A stretch of DNA of 64,000 bases from positions 1 to 64,000 of the forward strand of contig JAPLOU010000016.1 of NCBI GenBank assembly GCA_026400535.1, written 5' to 3'. Each line of letters starts with the position of its first letter. The stretch's first letter is position 1. The notes under the pieces are model-generated. The model was not told the DNA's origin. It saw only the letters and a program-made list of their open reading frames with translations, and did no database searches. This document shows positions 9,728 through 18,030 of this stretch, one piece after another. Position numbers and translations under genes: made by a program. Source of the DNA: Hyphomicrobiales bacterium. Lineage in GTDB: Bacteria > Pseudomonadota > Alphaproteobacteria > Rhizobiales > Beijerinckiaceae.

Positions 9728-10138
9728 TCAGAGCCGCTTCATGAGCGTGTAGCAGGCGTGGCCGGTCGGATAGTCGGGAATCTCCGCGATGACACTGTAG
9801 CCGCAGCGCTCATAGAAGGGACGAGCCTGCCAGCCATGGGTGTTGAGATGCACGCCGCGGGCACCAAGCTTCAATGCATGGGCCTCAAGTGCTGCCATCA
9901 CCTCGGTTCCGAGATCCTGACCGCGCAGGCTGTCATCGATCCACAACAGATCCACGTAGACCCAGCCATGCCAGAACCGGGCCGTCGCGCCGCCCTTGAT
10001 GATGCCGCCATCGCGCACGCTGACCGCGAAGGTCTTGCTCTTGCCGTCGCCGACCATCGTCCGGTTGTAGGCCGTCAGACCGCTGCCAATGGCTCTCTTC
10101 GCTGGGCCAAGGTGCTTCTCAACTTGAACCGTGGCCAT
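9728..10138 (-). CDS. GNAT-family N-acetyltransferase
   Basis: This is a compact 136-residue single-domain GNAT protein. Visible features are the strand [18 protein letters not shown] leading into the acetyl-CoA pyrophosphate-binding loop (R/Q-x-x-G-x-G/A, here [10 protein letters not shown]), then [20 protein letters not shown] and [16 protein letters not shown]. The substrate is unknown. It lies between cobS and cobT with a 10-base gap to cobS, so it is probably co-transcribed with them. It might modify a small molecule rather than a B12 intermediate. The start is the first ATG. Confidence 0.85.
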   Translation of the reverse strand: MATVQVEKHLGPAKRAIGSGLTAYNRTMVGDGKSKTFAVSVRDGGIIKGGATARFWHGWVYVDLLWIDDSLRGQDLGTEVMAALEAHALKLGARGVHLNTHGWQARPFYERCGYSVIAEIPDYPTGHACYTLMKRL

Positions 10139-10148
10139 GGCCCAACCC

Positions 10149-11135
10149 TCAGCTCAGCGCGACGTTGACCGCGCTCTCGGGCAGTTCCTTGCCGAAACAA
10201 CGCTGGTAGAATTCCGCCACCAGCATGCGCTCAAGCTCGTCGCACTTGTTGAGAAAGGTCAGGCGGAAGGCGAAGCCGATGTCCTGGAAGATGTCGGCGT
10301 TCTCGCTCCAGGTGATCACCGTGCGCGGGCTCATCACGGTGGAAAGATCGCCATTCATGAAGGCATTGCGGGTCAGGTCGGCGACGCGCACCATCTTGTT
10401 GACGATGTCCTTGCCCGCAGGGTTGCCCTTGTAGTGGGGCGACTTGGCCAGCACGATCTCGACCTCGTTGTCATGGGGCAGATAGTTCAGTGTCGTGACG
10501 ATCGACCAGCGGTCCATCTGGCCCTGGTTGATCTGCTGGGTGCCGTGATAGAGGCCCGATGTGTCGCCGAGCCCGACCGTGTTGGCCGTGGCGAACAGGC
10601 GGAAGGCGGGGTGCGGGCGGATCACGCGTTTCTGGTCGAGCAGCGTCAGCTTGCCGCTCTGCTCCAGCACGCGCTGGATCACGAACATCACGTCCGGACG
10701 GCCGGCGTCATACTCGTCGAAGACCAGCGCGATGTTGTTCTGCAGCGCCCAGGGCAGGATGCCGTCCTGAAACTCGGTGACCTGCTTGCCGTCCTTCAGC
10801 ACGATCGCGTCCTTGCCAACCATGTCGAGACGCGAGACATGGCTGTCGAGGTTGACGCGCACGCAGGGCCAGTTGAGCCGCGCCGCGACCTGTTCGATAT
10901 GGGTCGACTTGCCGGTGCCGTGGTAGCCCGAGATCATCACGCGGCGGTTGCGCGAAAAGCCCGCGAGAATCGCCAGCGTGGTCTGCCGGTCGAAGCGGTA
11001 GTCCGGATCGAGGTCCGGCACATGGGCCTCGCTTTTTGAATAGGCCGGAACCTCGATATCGGCATCAATCCCGAAAAGCTGGCGCACCGACACCCTCATG
11101 TCGGGCAGGCCTGTGGTGTAGTCCATCGTCGTCAT
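10149..11135 (-). CDS. cobS: cobaltochelatase subunit CobS
   Basis: The 328-residue AAA+ ATPase is CobS, the motor of aerobic cobaltochelatase. Walker A is GYHGTGKST (residues 70-78), Walker B is LVFDEYD (137-143), and [20 protein letters not shown] carries the sensor 1 region. The start has a good Shine-Dalgarno (GGAGAGA, 8 bases upstream). It is the first gene of a run containing the GNAT gene, cobT and the phytase-like gene. I saw no cobalamin riboswitch in the 220 bases upstream, and those bases hold nothing else I can recognise. Confidence 0.97.
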   Translation of the reverse strand: MTTMDYTTGLPDMRVSVRQLFGIDADIEVPAYSKSEAHVPDLDPDYRFDRQTTLAILAGFSRNRRVMISGYHGTGKSTHIEQVAARLNWPCVRVNLDSHVSRLDMVGKDAIVLKDGKQVTEFQDGILPWALQNNIALVFDEYDAGRPDVMFVIQRVLEQSGKLTLLDQKRVIRPHPAFRLFATANTVGLGDTSGLYHGTQQINQGQMDRWSIVTTLNYLPHDNEVEIVLAKSPHYKGNPAGKDIVNKMVRVADLTRNAFMNGDLSTVMSPRTVITWSENADIFQDIGFAFRLTFLNKCDELERMLVAEFYQRCFGKELPESAVNVALS

Positions 11136-11355
11136 CAGAAGTCTCTCCGGGCAGGCGCTCAGGTCTTGTGCCCCGCCAGCACGCCACGGGGAGCATGCAA
11201 GGAGACTGCCATCACGGCTTGACGCAGGACGGCGCGACGCCGCCCACAGCCCTGATCCTTACCGACTTCACGGTGGGGCGGCAATCGCGCAAGCGCGACG
11301 TCGGGATTGCAAGCGCTGCAACGGCGTCGCAGGCTGCCGGCGATCCGGCCTGGGC

Positions 11356-12318
11356 TCAGTCCTTCAGGACGAGCTTGTACTTCTCGATCTCGGCCGGCAC
11401 GAAACTGGCCATGAAGGCCGGCGTCTGCTCTGCGTCAGTCGGAAGGGCGGTGTCGATCTGCGCAAAGCGCGTCCTGACAAGCTGGCTGCCAACGGCCGTC
11501 TGCAGGGCGCGCTGCAGTCGGGCCACGATCGGCTGCGGGGTCCCGGCCGGCACCATGATCGCATTCCAGCCCTGCGCCTGGAAGGCCGGCACGCCCGCCT
11601 CCTGCGCAGTCGGCACAGTCGGCAGGTTGGGCAATCGCACCGGCGAGGACACCACCAGACCCTTGACCTGCCCGCCCTGGATCGTCTGCGCCACCGATGT
11701 GGCGTTGTCACAGACCATGTCGATCTGCCCGGCCACCAGGTCCTGCAGCGCGGGACCGGCGCCGCGATAGCCGATCAGCGACACCTCGACGCCAGCAGCC
11801 TTGAGGAAACTCTTGCAGATGATGAAGTTGGACGAGCCGACGCCGGCATGCCCCACCGTGACCTTGCCCGGATTCTTCTGCGCGTAGTCGATGAAACTGG
11901 CCACGGTGTCACCGCCGGCAAAGCCGTTCTTGACGGCGATCACCGGCGAGGTCTTGGCGACCATGCCGACCGTGATGAAGGATTGCGGCGTGAACCTGAG
12001 GTCCGGGTAGATGTGGTAGACGGCGGCGGCGGTGCCGCTGTTGCCGATCGCGATCGTGTAGCCATCCGGCGCGGCGCGCGCGACACGGGTCATCGCCGTC
12101 GAGCCCCCGGCCCCTGGCGTGTTTTCGTTGACGATGCGCTGGCCCAGCGCCTTGCCCATTTCCTCGCCGATCAGCCGCGCGATCACATCCGACGCCCCGC
12201 CGGCGGCGAAGGGCACGATCATCGTGACAGGGCGGTTTGGATAGCTCTCGTCGGCTGCGCCCGGCGCGGCAGCCAGCGTCAGGGCAAGGACGGCAAGGGC
12301 GGGAGCAGCGAAGCGCAT
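11356..12318 (-). CDS. Bug-type (TctC) substrate-binding protein
   Basis: The 320-residue periplasmic binding protein has a Sec signal (FAAPALAVLALTLAAAPGAA) and the TctC/Bug family hallmarks YPNRPVTMIVPFAAGGASDV and NENTPGAGGSTAMTRVARA near the N-terminus. These proteins serve tripartite tricarboxylate transporters or act as solute sensors. The chosen ATG follows GGAGGT seven bases upstream, whereas an upstream in-frame start lacks a signal peptide. No TctA/TctB membrane genes lie nearby, so it is an orphan. Such orphans are very common in Burkholderiales and also occur in Hyphomicrobiales. The ligand cannot be told from sequence. Confidence 0.88.
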   Translation of the reverse strand: MRFAAPALAVLALTLAAAPGAADESYPNRPVTMIVPFAAGGASDVIARLIGEEMGKALGQRIVNENTPGAGGSTAMTRVARAAPDGYTIAIGNSGTAAAVYHIYPDLRFTPQSFITVGMVAKTSPVIAVKNGFAGGDTVASFIDYAQKNPGKVTVGHAGVGSSNFIICKSFLKAAGVEVSLIGYRGAGPALQDLVAGQIDMVCDNATSVAQTIQGGQVKGLVVSSPVRLPNLPTVPTAQEAGVPAFQAQGWNAIMVPAGTPQPIVARLQRALQTAVGSQLVRTRFAQIDTALPTDAEQTPAFMASFVPAEIEKYKLVLKD

Positions 12319-12405
12319 GGTTGACCTCCGGGGCTTTTCTTCCAACCGATCAAACACGCCCTTGGGGCGATTTTCAACCGTGGCGATGTCTCTGTCCTGA
12401 CAGCG

Positions 12406-13026
12406 TCAGGCCCGGCCGACGCGCTTGAGGTGATTGTAGGCGTTCACGATCTCGGTCAGCCTGGCCTCGCGGGAGCGGTCCCCGCCATTGGCGTCGGGGT
12501 GAAAGCGCTTCACCAGGTCCTTGTAGCGCGACTTGATGTCGGCCTTGGTCGCAGCCTCCTCCAGGCCGAGTGCATCCAGCGACTTGCGTGTCGGCTCGGT
12601 CAGTTTCCGCTGCTCCTCCTCGACCTTGCGCTTTTGCCGGAACTGCGCCTCGAACAGGCCGAACAGGTCTTCCGTCTGCGGCCCTTCCATCGGCGCGCGC
12701 TTGGCGCCGCGCTGCGAGGCCCGCGGGTTCTTGGCATTCGTCCCCAGCGTCCAGGTCGGCCGGTGGCCGATGGAGGCATCTTTCTGGAATGCAGCCACGG
12801 CAGCGTCGGTCATGCCGTTGAAGTAGTTGTAGGTGGCATTGTACGACTTCACGTGCTCGAGGCAGAAGACGTAGAACTGGCCCTCGTGATCGCGCCCCTT
12901 CGGCGCGCGGAACTCGCCCTTGGCCCTGCAGCCCGCATGATCGCAGACACGGTCCTGCGGCCGGGCTTCCGGCTCTGGCTCGCGCTTGACGCGGATGCTG
13001 TCGAAGAGGGGCGAGTTGAGGTTCAT
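12406..13026 (-). CDS. J-domain protein with N-terminal zinc-binding-like motif
   Basis: The 206-residue protein carries a C-terminal J domain (about residues 150-205) with the HPD motif at 176-178 (KRFHPDANGG), which stimulates Hsp70 ATPase. The N-terminal half has CDHAGC (C28, C33) and FCLEH (C55, H58), a plausible small zinc site. The order is inverted relative to classical DnaJ, which has the J domain first. Similar DnaJ-domain proteins are common next to bolA in alphaproteobacteria, though their client is unknown. It is divergent from bolA, with about 96 bases between the starts. The internal ATG was chosen because the upstream extension is not conserved-looking. Confidence 0.88.
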   Translation of the reverse strand: MNLNSPLFDSIRVKREPEPEARPQDRVCDHAGCRAKGEFRAPKGRDHEGQFYVFCLEHVKSYNATYNYFNGMTDAAVAAFQKDASIGHRPTWTLGTNAKNPRASQRGAKRAPMEGPQTEDLFGLFEAQFRQKRKVEEEQRKLTEPTRKSLDALGLEEAATKADIKSRYKDLVKRFHPDANGGDRSREARLTEIVNAYNHLKRVGRA

Positions 13027-13122
13027 GGCAACGATCAATAGGTCTGAGGCTGGCACACGGCAAGGGCGGGTTTCCGCAGATGGGGTTTTGCTCCTGGCGC
13101 TGCAATGCGATAAGGCTCGCGC

Positions 13123-13404
13123 ATGACAGTTAAGGAACGCATCACCAACGCGCTGATGACAGCGCTTATGCCATCACATCTTGCTGTGATCGACGAAAGC
13201 GACCAGCATCACGGGCATGGCGGCTGGCGCGAGGGCGGCGAGACGCACTTCCGCGTCGAGCTCGTCTCCGCGCATTTTTGCGGGAAATCCCGTGTCGAGC
13301 GCCACAGGATGGTCAACATGCTGCTGGCCGATGAGCTGGCGGGTCGTGTTCACGCCCTCGCGTTGAGCCTGCGTGCGCCTGACGATGCGGCTCTTGGTCG
13401 CTAG
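13123..13404 (+). CDS. bolA: BolA family protein
   Basis: This 93-residue BolA-type protein has the class II KH-like fold signature: IDESDQHHGHGG near residue 23, then ETHFRVELVSAHF and SRVERHRMVNMLLADEL. BolA proteins partner monothiol glutaredoxins in iron-sulfur cluster trafficking and can regulate transcription. The conserved histidine near residue 60 (ERHRMV) is present. The gene is divergent from the J-domain gene and precedes the zinc uptake cluster, but is separated from it by the short membrane ORF. Confidence 0.94.
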   Translation: MTVKERITNALMTALMPSHLAVIDESDQHHGHGGWREGGETHFRVELVSAHFCGKSRVERHRMVNMLLADELAGRVHALALSLRAPDDAALGR

Positions 13405-13418
13405 AAACGGATGCCGAT

Positions 13419-13535
13419 ATGAGTGAGGCAAGGCCTGCCACCTCCCTGCTGCGCATGTCGGCTGCCGCACGGCTTGGTCTGGCGGCTGGCCTTCTGCTCG
13501 TGATCTGGACCGCGACGATCTGGGCCATCGGGTGA
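13419..13535 (+). CDS. 38-residue single-pass membrane peptide upstream of znuC
   Basis: An ATG-started frame of 38 codons ends in TGA just before znuC. The product begins MSEARPATSLLRMSAAAR, followed by a hydrophobic segment (LGLAAGLLLVIW, TATIWAIG) long enough for one membrane helix, with a positive N-terminal side. Its stop overlaps an alternative GTG start of znuC (GTGA) and lies five bases from the znuC ATG, so translation coupling is likely. A GGA sits about ten bases before the start. No family was recognised. It could be a small accessory subunit of the zinc transporter or a chance frame. Coding status is inferred from position, hydrophobicity and coupling. Confidence 0.5.
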   Translation: MSEARPATSLLRMSAAARLGLAAGLLLVIWTATIWAIG

Positions 13536-13540
13536 TCGCC

Positions 13541-14434
13541 ATGCTCGGGACCGCCACGGATCACGGCGCGGCGTCGGCCATCATTCTGGACGACCTGACC
13601 CTTGGCTATGACCGTCATCCGGCCGTGCATCACCTGTCCGGGCGGATCGAACCCGGCGCGCTGCTGGCGGTCGTCGGCCCGAACGGCGCCGGAAAATCGA
13701 CCCTGATCAAGGGACTGATCGGCGAGCTGAAGCCGCTGGGCGGGCGGATCTCCGGTGCGCTGGCGGGGCCCGGCAGGCGGCAGGTCAGGCTGGCCTATGT
13801 GCCGCAGAAAGATGGCATCGACCTGACCTATCCGGTCTCGGTGTTCGATCTGGTGGCCATGGGCCTGTGGGAGCGGCGCGGCCTGTTCGGCGCTTTCGGG
13901 CGCAGCGACACACGGGCGGTGGCGCAGGCACTGGCGCTTGTGGGGCTGTCAGGCTTCGAGCGGCGCCCCGTCGGCACGCTTTCAGGCGGACAGTTGCAGC
14001 GGGCGCTGTTCGCGCGCGTCAGCCTGCAGGATGCGCCGGTCATCCTGCTCGACGAACCGTTTTCGGCCATCGACAACGCCACCGTCGACGATCTGATGAC
14101 CGTCATCGGCGGCTGGCATCGCGAAGGCCGCACGGTGGTCGCTGTCCTGCATGATCTCGCTCTGGTACGGGGCCATTTCCCGCAGACCCTGCTGATGGCA
14201 CGGCAGGTGATCGGCTGGGGACCAACAGCGCAGGTTCTGACGCCGGAGAATCTGGCCCGATCGCGCGCCATGACAGAGGCCTTCGACGAGACGGCCCCGT
14301 TCTGCGAGGTCAGCCCCGAGGGCGGGCACGCCCACACGCATGACCATGCCCACGACAATGGGCACGATCACGGCGACGCGGCCGCCGCGACCGGCAGCCC
14401 GGCCGGGCAGGCCAAGACCCATCCCCATGCTTGA
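13541..14434 (+). CDS. znuC: zinc ABC transporter ATP-binding protein
   Basis: The 297-residue protein energises high-affinity zinc (possibly manganese) uptake. Walker A is GPNGAGKST (about 46-54), the signature is LSGGQ (147-151) and Walker B is ILLDEP (168-173). The tail after residue 260 is unusual: HAHTHDHAHDNGHDHG gives a cluster of histidines likely to bind zinc, followed by a Gly/Ala-rich end (KTHPHA). A GTG nine bases upstream, overlapping the preceding stop, is an alternative start. The end overlaps znuB by eight bases. The znuCB pair reads toward zur, which is encoded on the other strand. Confidence 0.94.
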   Translation: MLGTATDHGAASAIILDDLTLGYDRHPAVHHLSGRIEPGALLAVVGPNGAGKSTLIKGLIGELKPLGGRISGALAGPGRRQVRLAYVPQKDGIDLTYPVSVFDLVAMGLWERRGLFGAFGRSDTRAVAQALALVGLSGFERRPVGTLSGGQLQRALFARVSLQDAPVILLDEPFSAIDNATVDDLMTVIGGWHREGRTVVAVLHDLALVRGHFPQTLLMARQVIGWGPTAQVLTPENLARSRAMTEAFDETAPFCEVSPEGGHAHTHDHAHDNGHDHGDAAAATGSPAGQAKTHPHA

Positions 14435-15293
14435 CGGCCTGTTTGCCCCTTTCGTCGAGTTCGCCTTCATGCGCCGCGCCCTGGCCGGCATTCTGGCGCT
14501 CGCCTTCTCCGGCGCGCCACTCGGCGTCCTGCTCATGCTGCGGCGCATGTCGCTGACGGGCGACGGCCTGAGTCATGCCATCCTGCCAGGCACGGCGATC
14601 GCCTATGCGGTTTTCGGGCTGTCGCTCTGGCACATGACCCTCGGCGGCTTCCTGGCAGGGGGTGCCATCATGCTGCTGGCCGGCGTCATGGCGCGCACCA
14701 CCATGCTGAAGGAGGATGCGACCCTCGCCTCATTCTACCTGATATCGCTGGCGCTCGGGGTGATGATCGTCTCCTTGCGCGGCTCGAATGTCGACCTGAT
14801 GCACTTCCTGTTCGGCTCGGTCCTGGCCCTGGACGACGCCACGCTTCTGCTGGTGGCCGGTATTGCCTCCATAACCCTGGTCAGTCTGGCGCTGCTCTGG
14901 CGCCCTCTGGTGCTCGATGGCCTTGATCCGGGCTTCCTGCGCACGGTCAGCCGCACGGGAACGCCGGCCTATTTCGGCTTCATGATCCTTCTCGTGCTCA
15001 ATCTGGTCGCCGGCTTCCATGCGCTCGGCACGCTGCTCGCGGTCGGCTTTCTGGTTCTGCCGGCGGTGACAGCCCGCTTCTGGGCGCGCGACCTCAGCGC
15101 CATGGTGCTGATCGCCGGGATCATAGCCTTCAGCGGCGGACTGGCAGGACTTCTGCTGTCGTATCACGCCAGCGTGCCAACCGGCCCGGCCCTGATTCTG
15201 GCGCTGGGCCTGATCTTTGCAGCCTCTGTCCTTTTCGGTCCTGTCGGAAGCGTGCTCGCCACCCATCGCGCGGGTCGTCACCGCACCGGATGA
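14427..15293 (+). CDS. znuB: zinc ABC transporter permease
   Basis: This 288-residue ABC-3 family membrane protein has about eight to nine hydrophobic segments. Typical motifs are FMRRALAGILALAFSGAPLG at the start, GDGLSHAILPGTAIAY near residue 50 and GTLLAVGFLVLPAVTARFWA near 205. It forms the zinc channel with ZnuC and receives substrate from ZnuA. The start overlaps the end of znuC (ATGCTTGA). It converges with zur with a gap of 12 bases, and I see no clear terminator there. Confidence 0.94.
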   Translation: MLDGLFAPFVEFAFMRRALAGILALAFSGAPLGVLLMLRRMSLTGDGLSHAILPGTAIAYAVFGLSLWHMTLGGFLAGGAIMLLAGVMARTTMLKEDATLASFYLISLALGVMIVSLRGSNVDLMHFLFGSVLALDDATLLLVAGIASITLVSLALLWRPLVLDGLDPGFLRTVSRTGTPAYFGFMILLVLNLVAGFHALGTLLAVGFLVLPAVTARFWARDLSAMVLIAGIIAFSGGLAGLLLSYHASVPTGPALILALGLIFAASVLFGPVGSVLATHRAGRHRTG

Positions 15294-15305
15294 GGCCGGG
15301 ACCTG

Positions 15306-15734
15306 TCAGTGCGCCTGGTCGGGCGCTCCTTGCCCATGCGCCTTGGCGGAACAGGCTGCACAATGGCCGTGCAGCTCGACCATCATGCGCGTCGCGTGGA
15401 AACCTGATCGGCTTGAGATGGCCGCCAGCTGCTGCTGCAGGGGTCGATCGGTCAATTCGGTCACCAGTCCGCAATGGTCACAGATGGCGAAGGTGGCCAT
15501 GTCGTGATGGTGCGGGGTCGAGCAGGCGACAAAGGCATTGAGCGATTCGAGCCGGTGCACGAGCCCCTCACGGACCAGCTTCTCCAAGGCGCGGTACACG
15601 GTCGGCGGTGCATTGACGCCCTCCCCGCGCAGCTTCCCCAGAAGATCATAGGCCGACAGTGGCCGGCCGGCTGCGCTGAGCAGGTCCAGCACGCGGGTCT
15701 GGGTTTGGGACAGGGGCTGGCGACGCACGGTCAT
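15306..15734 (-). CDS. zur: zinc uptake regulator Zur (Fur family)
   Basis: The 142-residue Fur-family repressor blocks zinc uptake genes when zinc is plentiful. A winged helix (LSAYDLLGKLR, PPTVYRALEKLVREGLVHRL) is followed by metal-binding residues: C71 and HHHD (75-78), C85/C88 in ICDHCG, and HGHCAAC (H124, C125, C128) near the end. The paired cysteines make the structural zinc site. It is encoded between znuB and znuA on the opposite strand and is divergent from znuA across the Zur-type box. An upstream in-frame GTG is possible, but the ATG gives a standard length. Confidence 0.93.
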   Translation of the reverse strand: MTVRRQPLSQTQTRVLDLLSAAGRPLSAYDLLGKLRGEGVNAPPTVYRALEKLVREGLVHRLESLNAFVACSTPHHHDMATFAICDHCGLVTELTDRPLQQQLAAISSRSGFHATRMMVELHGHCAACSAKAHGQGAPDQAH

Positions 15735-15751
15735 GATCGGCCTTGCAGAGA

Positions 15752-15785
15752 TTGACACCCGAAACGGATGTTATACAATAACACT
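15752..15785 (+). promoter_or_regulatory. znuA promoter with overlapping Zur box
   Basis: TTGACA and TACAAT lie 16 bases apart. Across the -10 box sits GTTAT-ACA-ATAAC (15770-15782) within ATGTTATACAATAACAC, closely matching proteobacterial Zur boxes (ATGTTATANNATAACAT). Zur-Zn bound here would block RNA polymerase directly. The leader from the predicted start to znuA is about 116 bases, and I see no riboswitch in it. Confidence 0.85.
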
Positions 15786-15901
15786 CGTCTGCTCCGGGTG
15801 CAGCTGAGGCCTAGCGTGCAGCTCGGTGACAGGCAAGGCCGGAGTCGATCCGCCTTGCACGCCGCAGGCGAGGCGCATGGCCCCCAACAGGAATTGCCCA
15901 C

Positions 15902-16825
15902 ATGAACAGCAGGCGTGACGTTCTGGCCGGCACGGCGGCGCTCTCGGCAGCTCTCGCCTTCGGCTCCGGCGCTGGGTCACAGGTCAACCGCCCCCCGCTC
16001 CCCGTGGTGGCAACCTTTGCGATTCTGGCCGATTTCGTCGCACAGGTCGGCGCAGACAGGATCGCGCTGACATCGCTCGTCGCGCCTGGCGGCGATGCGC
16101 ACGTCTATTCGCCGACACCGGCCGACAGCCGTGCGCTCGCAGCCGCACGCCTTGTGTTCGTCAACGGGCTTGGCTTCGAGGGCTGGGTCAACCGGTTGAT
16201 CACCTCATCGGGCACGAAGGCCATGATCGTGACGGCCACCGCGGGCGTCAGGCCGCTCAAGGCCGAAACGGGCGGGCACAGCCACGGCCATGGCGAGGTT
16301 GACCCACATGCCTGGCAGGCGGTTGCGAATGCCAGGATCTATGTCGCCAACATTGCTTCTGCCTTGATCAGCGCCGACCCCGCCGGCAAGGACGGCTACG
16401 AGGCGCGCGCCAAGGCCTATGACACAGAACTCGATGCGCTCGACGCCGAAATCCGCGCGGGCATCGCACGCATTCCCGCAGCCCGCCGCAGGATCATCAC
16501 CAGCCATGATGCCTTCCAGTACTTCAAGAAAGCCTACGGCATTGACTTCGCCTCGCCGCGCGGACTGTCGACCAGCGCCGAACCCTCGCCACAGGCCGTC
16601 GGCCGGATCATCCGCCAGATCAAGGCGGAGAAGATTCCGGCCGTCTTCATCGAGAACCTGTCGGATGAGCGCCTGATGAAGCGCATCGCTGACGAAACCG
16701 GCGCCAGGATCGGTGGCAGGCTCTATGCCGACACGCTGACACCGCCCGGCGGACCGGCCTCGACCTATATCGGGATGATGCGGCACAACCTGCAGCAGCT
16801 TACCACGGCGCTGGCAGCGGGCTGA
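15902..16825 (+). CDS. znuA: zinc ABC transporter substrate-binding protein
   Basis: The 307-residue cluster A-I periplasmic protein delivers zinc to ZnuBC. It starts with a Tat/Sec-like signal (NSRRDVLAGTAALSAALAFG). Probable zinc ligands are H67 (GGDAHVYSP), H136 (EVDPHAW) and H202 (SHDAFQYF), with an acidic residue near 277 (YADTLTP). The His-rich loop seen in enterobacterial ZnuA is reduced to HSHGHG (126-130), while ZnuC here has the longer His run. It reads from the Zur-controlled promoter, separately from znuCB. Confidence 0.95.
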   Translation: MNSRRDVLAGTAALSAALAFGSGAGSQVNRPPLPVVATFAILADFVAQVGADRIALTSLVAPGGDAHVYSPTPADSRALAAARLVFVNGLGFEGWVNRLITSSGTKAMIVTATAGVRPLKAETGGHSHGHGEVDPHAWQAVANARIYVANIASALISADPAGKDGYEARAKAYDTELDALDAEIRAGIARIPAARRRIITSHDAFQYFKKAYGIDFASPRGLSTSAEPSPQAVGRIIRQIKAEKIPAVFIENLSDERLMKRIADETGARIGGRLYADTLTPPGGPASTYIGMMRHNLQQLTTALAAG

Positions 16826-18022
16826 TCAGCCGGGCGGACGGGCCGGAGCACGGGCATAGACGACAGCGCTGACCAGCAGAAGTCCGGCAAACAGCCAGTG
16901 CAGGGAGGCAAACACGCTGGCTGCCGGCAGCCCCGCCGCACGCTCGGTCGCGATGAACCAGCCCGAGCCGATCTGGACCGCCGACGTGCCGGCAATGAAC
17001 AGGAAGTTCATGGTCGTCATGCCGCGTCCGATCAGGTTCTCGGGGAAAAACTGCCGCGCATGCGCCATCAGGATCGCATAGTTGAACAGGGCGATGCCGA
17101 TGGCCGCGAACAGGGCAATCGCCCACAGGCCGCCGAGATGGCCCGTCAAGGCGAGGACGGCAAACAGCACCGCGGCCAGCAGCGTGCTGGCCAGAACTGT
17201 CGGCTTGGCGCCTCCCAGCCGCTTCTCGACCCAGCCGAGGGCAAATGCGCCGGCGGTCATCGCAATGGCCATCGCCAGCGCGCCATTGCCCTGCATGGCC
17301 CTGTCGAGTTGGCTGACCTGTTCGAGGAAGGGGGCGACCCACAGGCCCCGTGTCGTCGCCAGAATCGCATAGGCGAAGAAGGTGATCGGCGCGAGAAACC
17401 ATAGCGCCCGGATCCGGACGATGGCCCTCACTCCGGCGATCACGCCATCATCCTGCGCTCTGCGGCCCTCGGCGGGTGCTGGCGGATCGCGCACCAGTGC
17501 GGCAGCCACGGCCGAGGCTAGGCCGAACAGCACGGCCATGGCCATCATGGTCGGACGCCAGCCAAACGTGTCGCTGGCGCGGCTCAGCGGCGCCGCCCCG
17601 AACAGATTGCCGAGCGAACCCAGCCCGATGAACAGCGACGCCAGCCCTGCGAAGGTCGAGGCAGGCCCCGACCGGGCGAACAGGTAAAGCGCCGCCATGA
17701 AGACCGGCGAACAGCCGACGCCCAGCAGGGCCATCGCGATGGTCGCGACTGTGGCGCTCGGGGCTACGGCGAACAACAGCGCCCCGGCCACGCCAACCGC
17801 CATGCAGGCCGTCACCGTCAGGCGCGGGCCAAGTCGGTCAAGCGCCCACCCCACGGGAAACTGCATGGCCGCAAAGCTGATGAACCATGCCGAGCTCATC
17901 GCGCCAAGTTCCGCCGGGCCGATGCCAAGGTCGGCCATCAGCGGCGTCGCGATCACGCTCAGGAACGAGCGATAGAAGATCGACAGGATATACGCGAGGA
18001 TGAGGGCAAGAAAGATGCGCAA
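16826..18022 (-). CDS. MFS transporter
   Basis: This 398-residue major facilitator protein has about twelve hydrophobic segments. PVGWALDRLGPR near residue 56 is the loop 2-3 region, and RSFLSVIATPLMADLGIGPA is near the N-terminus. The substrate is unknown. The start is probably TTG, eight bases after the thiolase stop, because an in-frame stop lies a few codons upstream and no ATG or GTG opens the first helix. It is therefore likely co-transcribed with the thiolase gene. It ends exactly against the znuA stop (tail to tail). Confidence 0.85.
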   Translation of the reverse strand: MRIFLALILAYILSIFYRSFLSVIATPLMADLGIGPAELGAMSSAWFISFAAMQFPVGWALDRLGPRLTVTACMAVGVAGALLFAVAPSATVATIAMALLGVGCSPVFMAALYLFARSGPASTFAGLASLFIGLGSLGNLFGAAPLSRASDTFGWRPTMMAMAVLFGLASAVAAALVRDPPAPAEGRRAQDDGVIAGVRAIVRIRALWFLAPITFFAYAILATTRGLWVAPFLEQVSQLDRAMQGNGALAMAIAMTAGAFALGWVEKRLGGAKPTVLASTLLAAVLFAVLALTGHLGGLWAIALFAAIGIALFNYAILMAHARQFFPENLIGRGMTTMNFLFIAGTSAVQIGSGWFIATERAAGLPAASVFASLHWLFAGLLLVSAVVYARAPARPPG

Positions 18023-18030
18023 GGGAAGGT

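Noticed and set aside
11136-11355. Possible cobalamin riboswitch upstream of cobS
   Set aside because: I could not find the conserved B12 box or the paired structure; the stretch is simply GC-rich.
15786-15901. Possible riboswitch in the znuA leader
   Set aside because: Short GC stems are present but no known aptamer consensus; Zur control explains the regulation.
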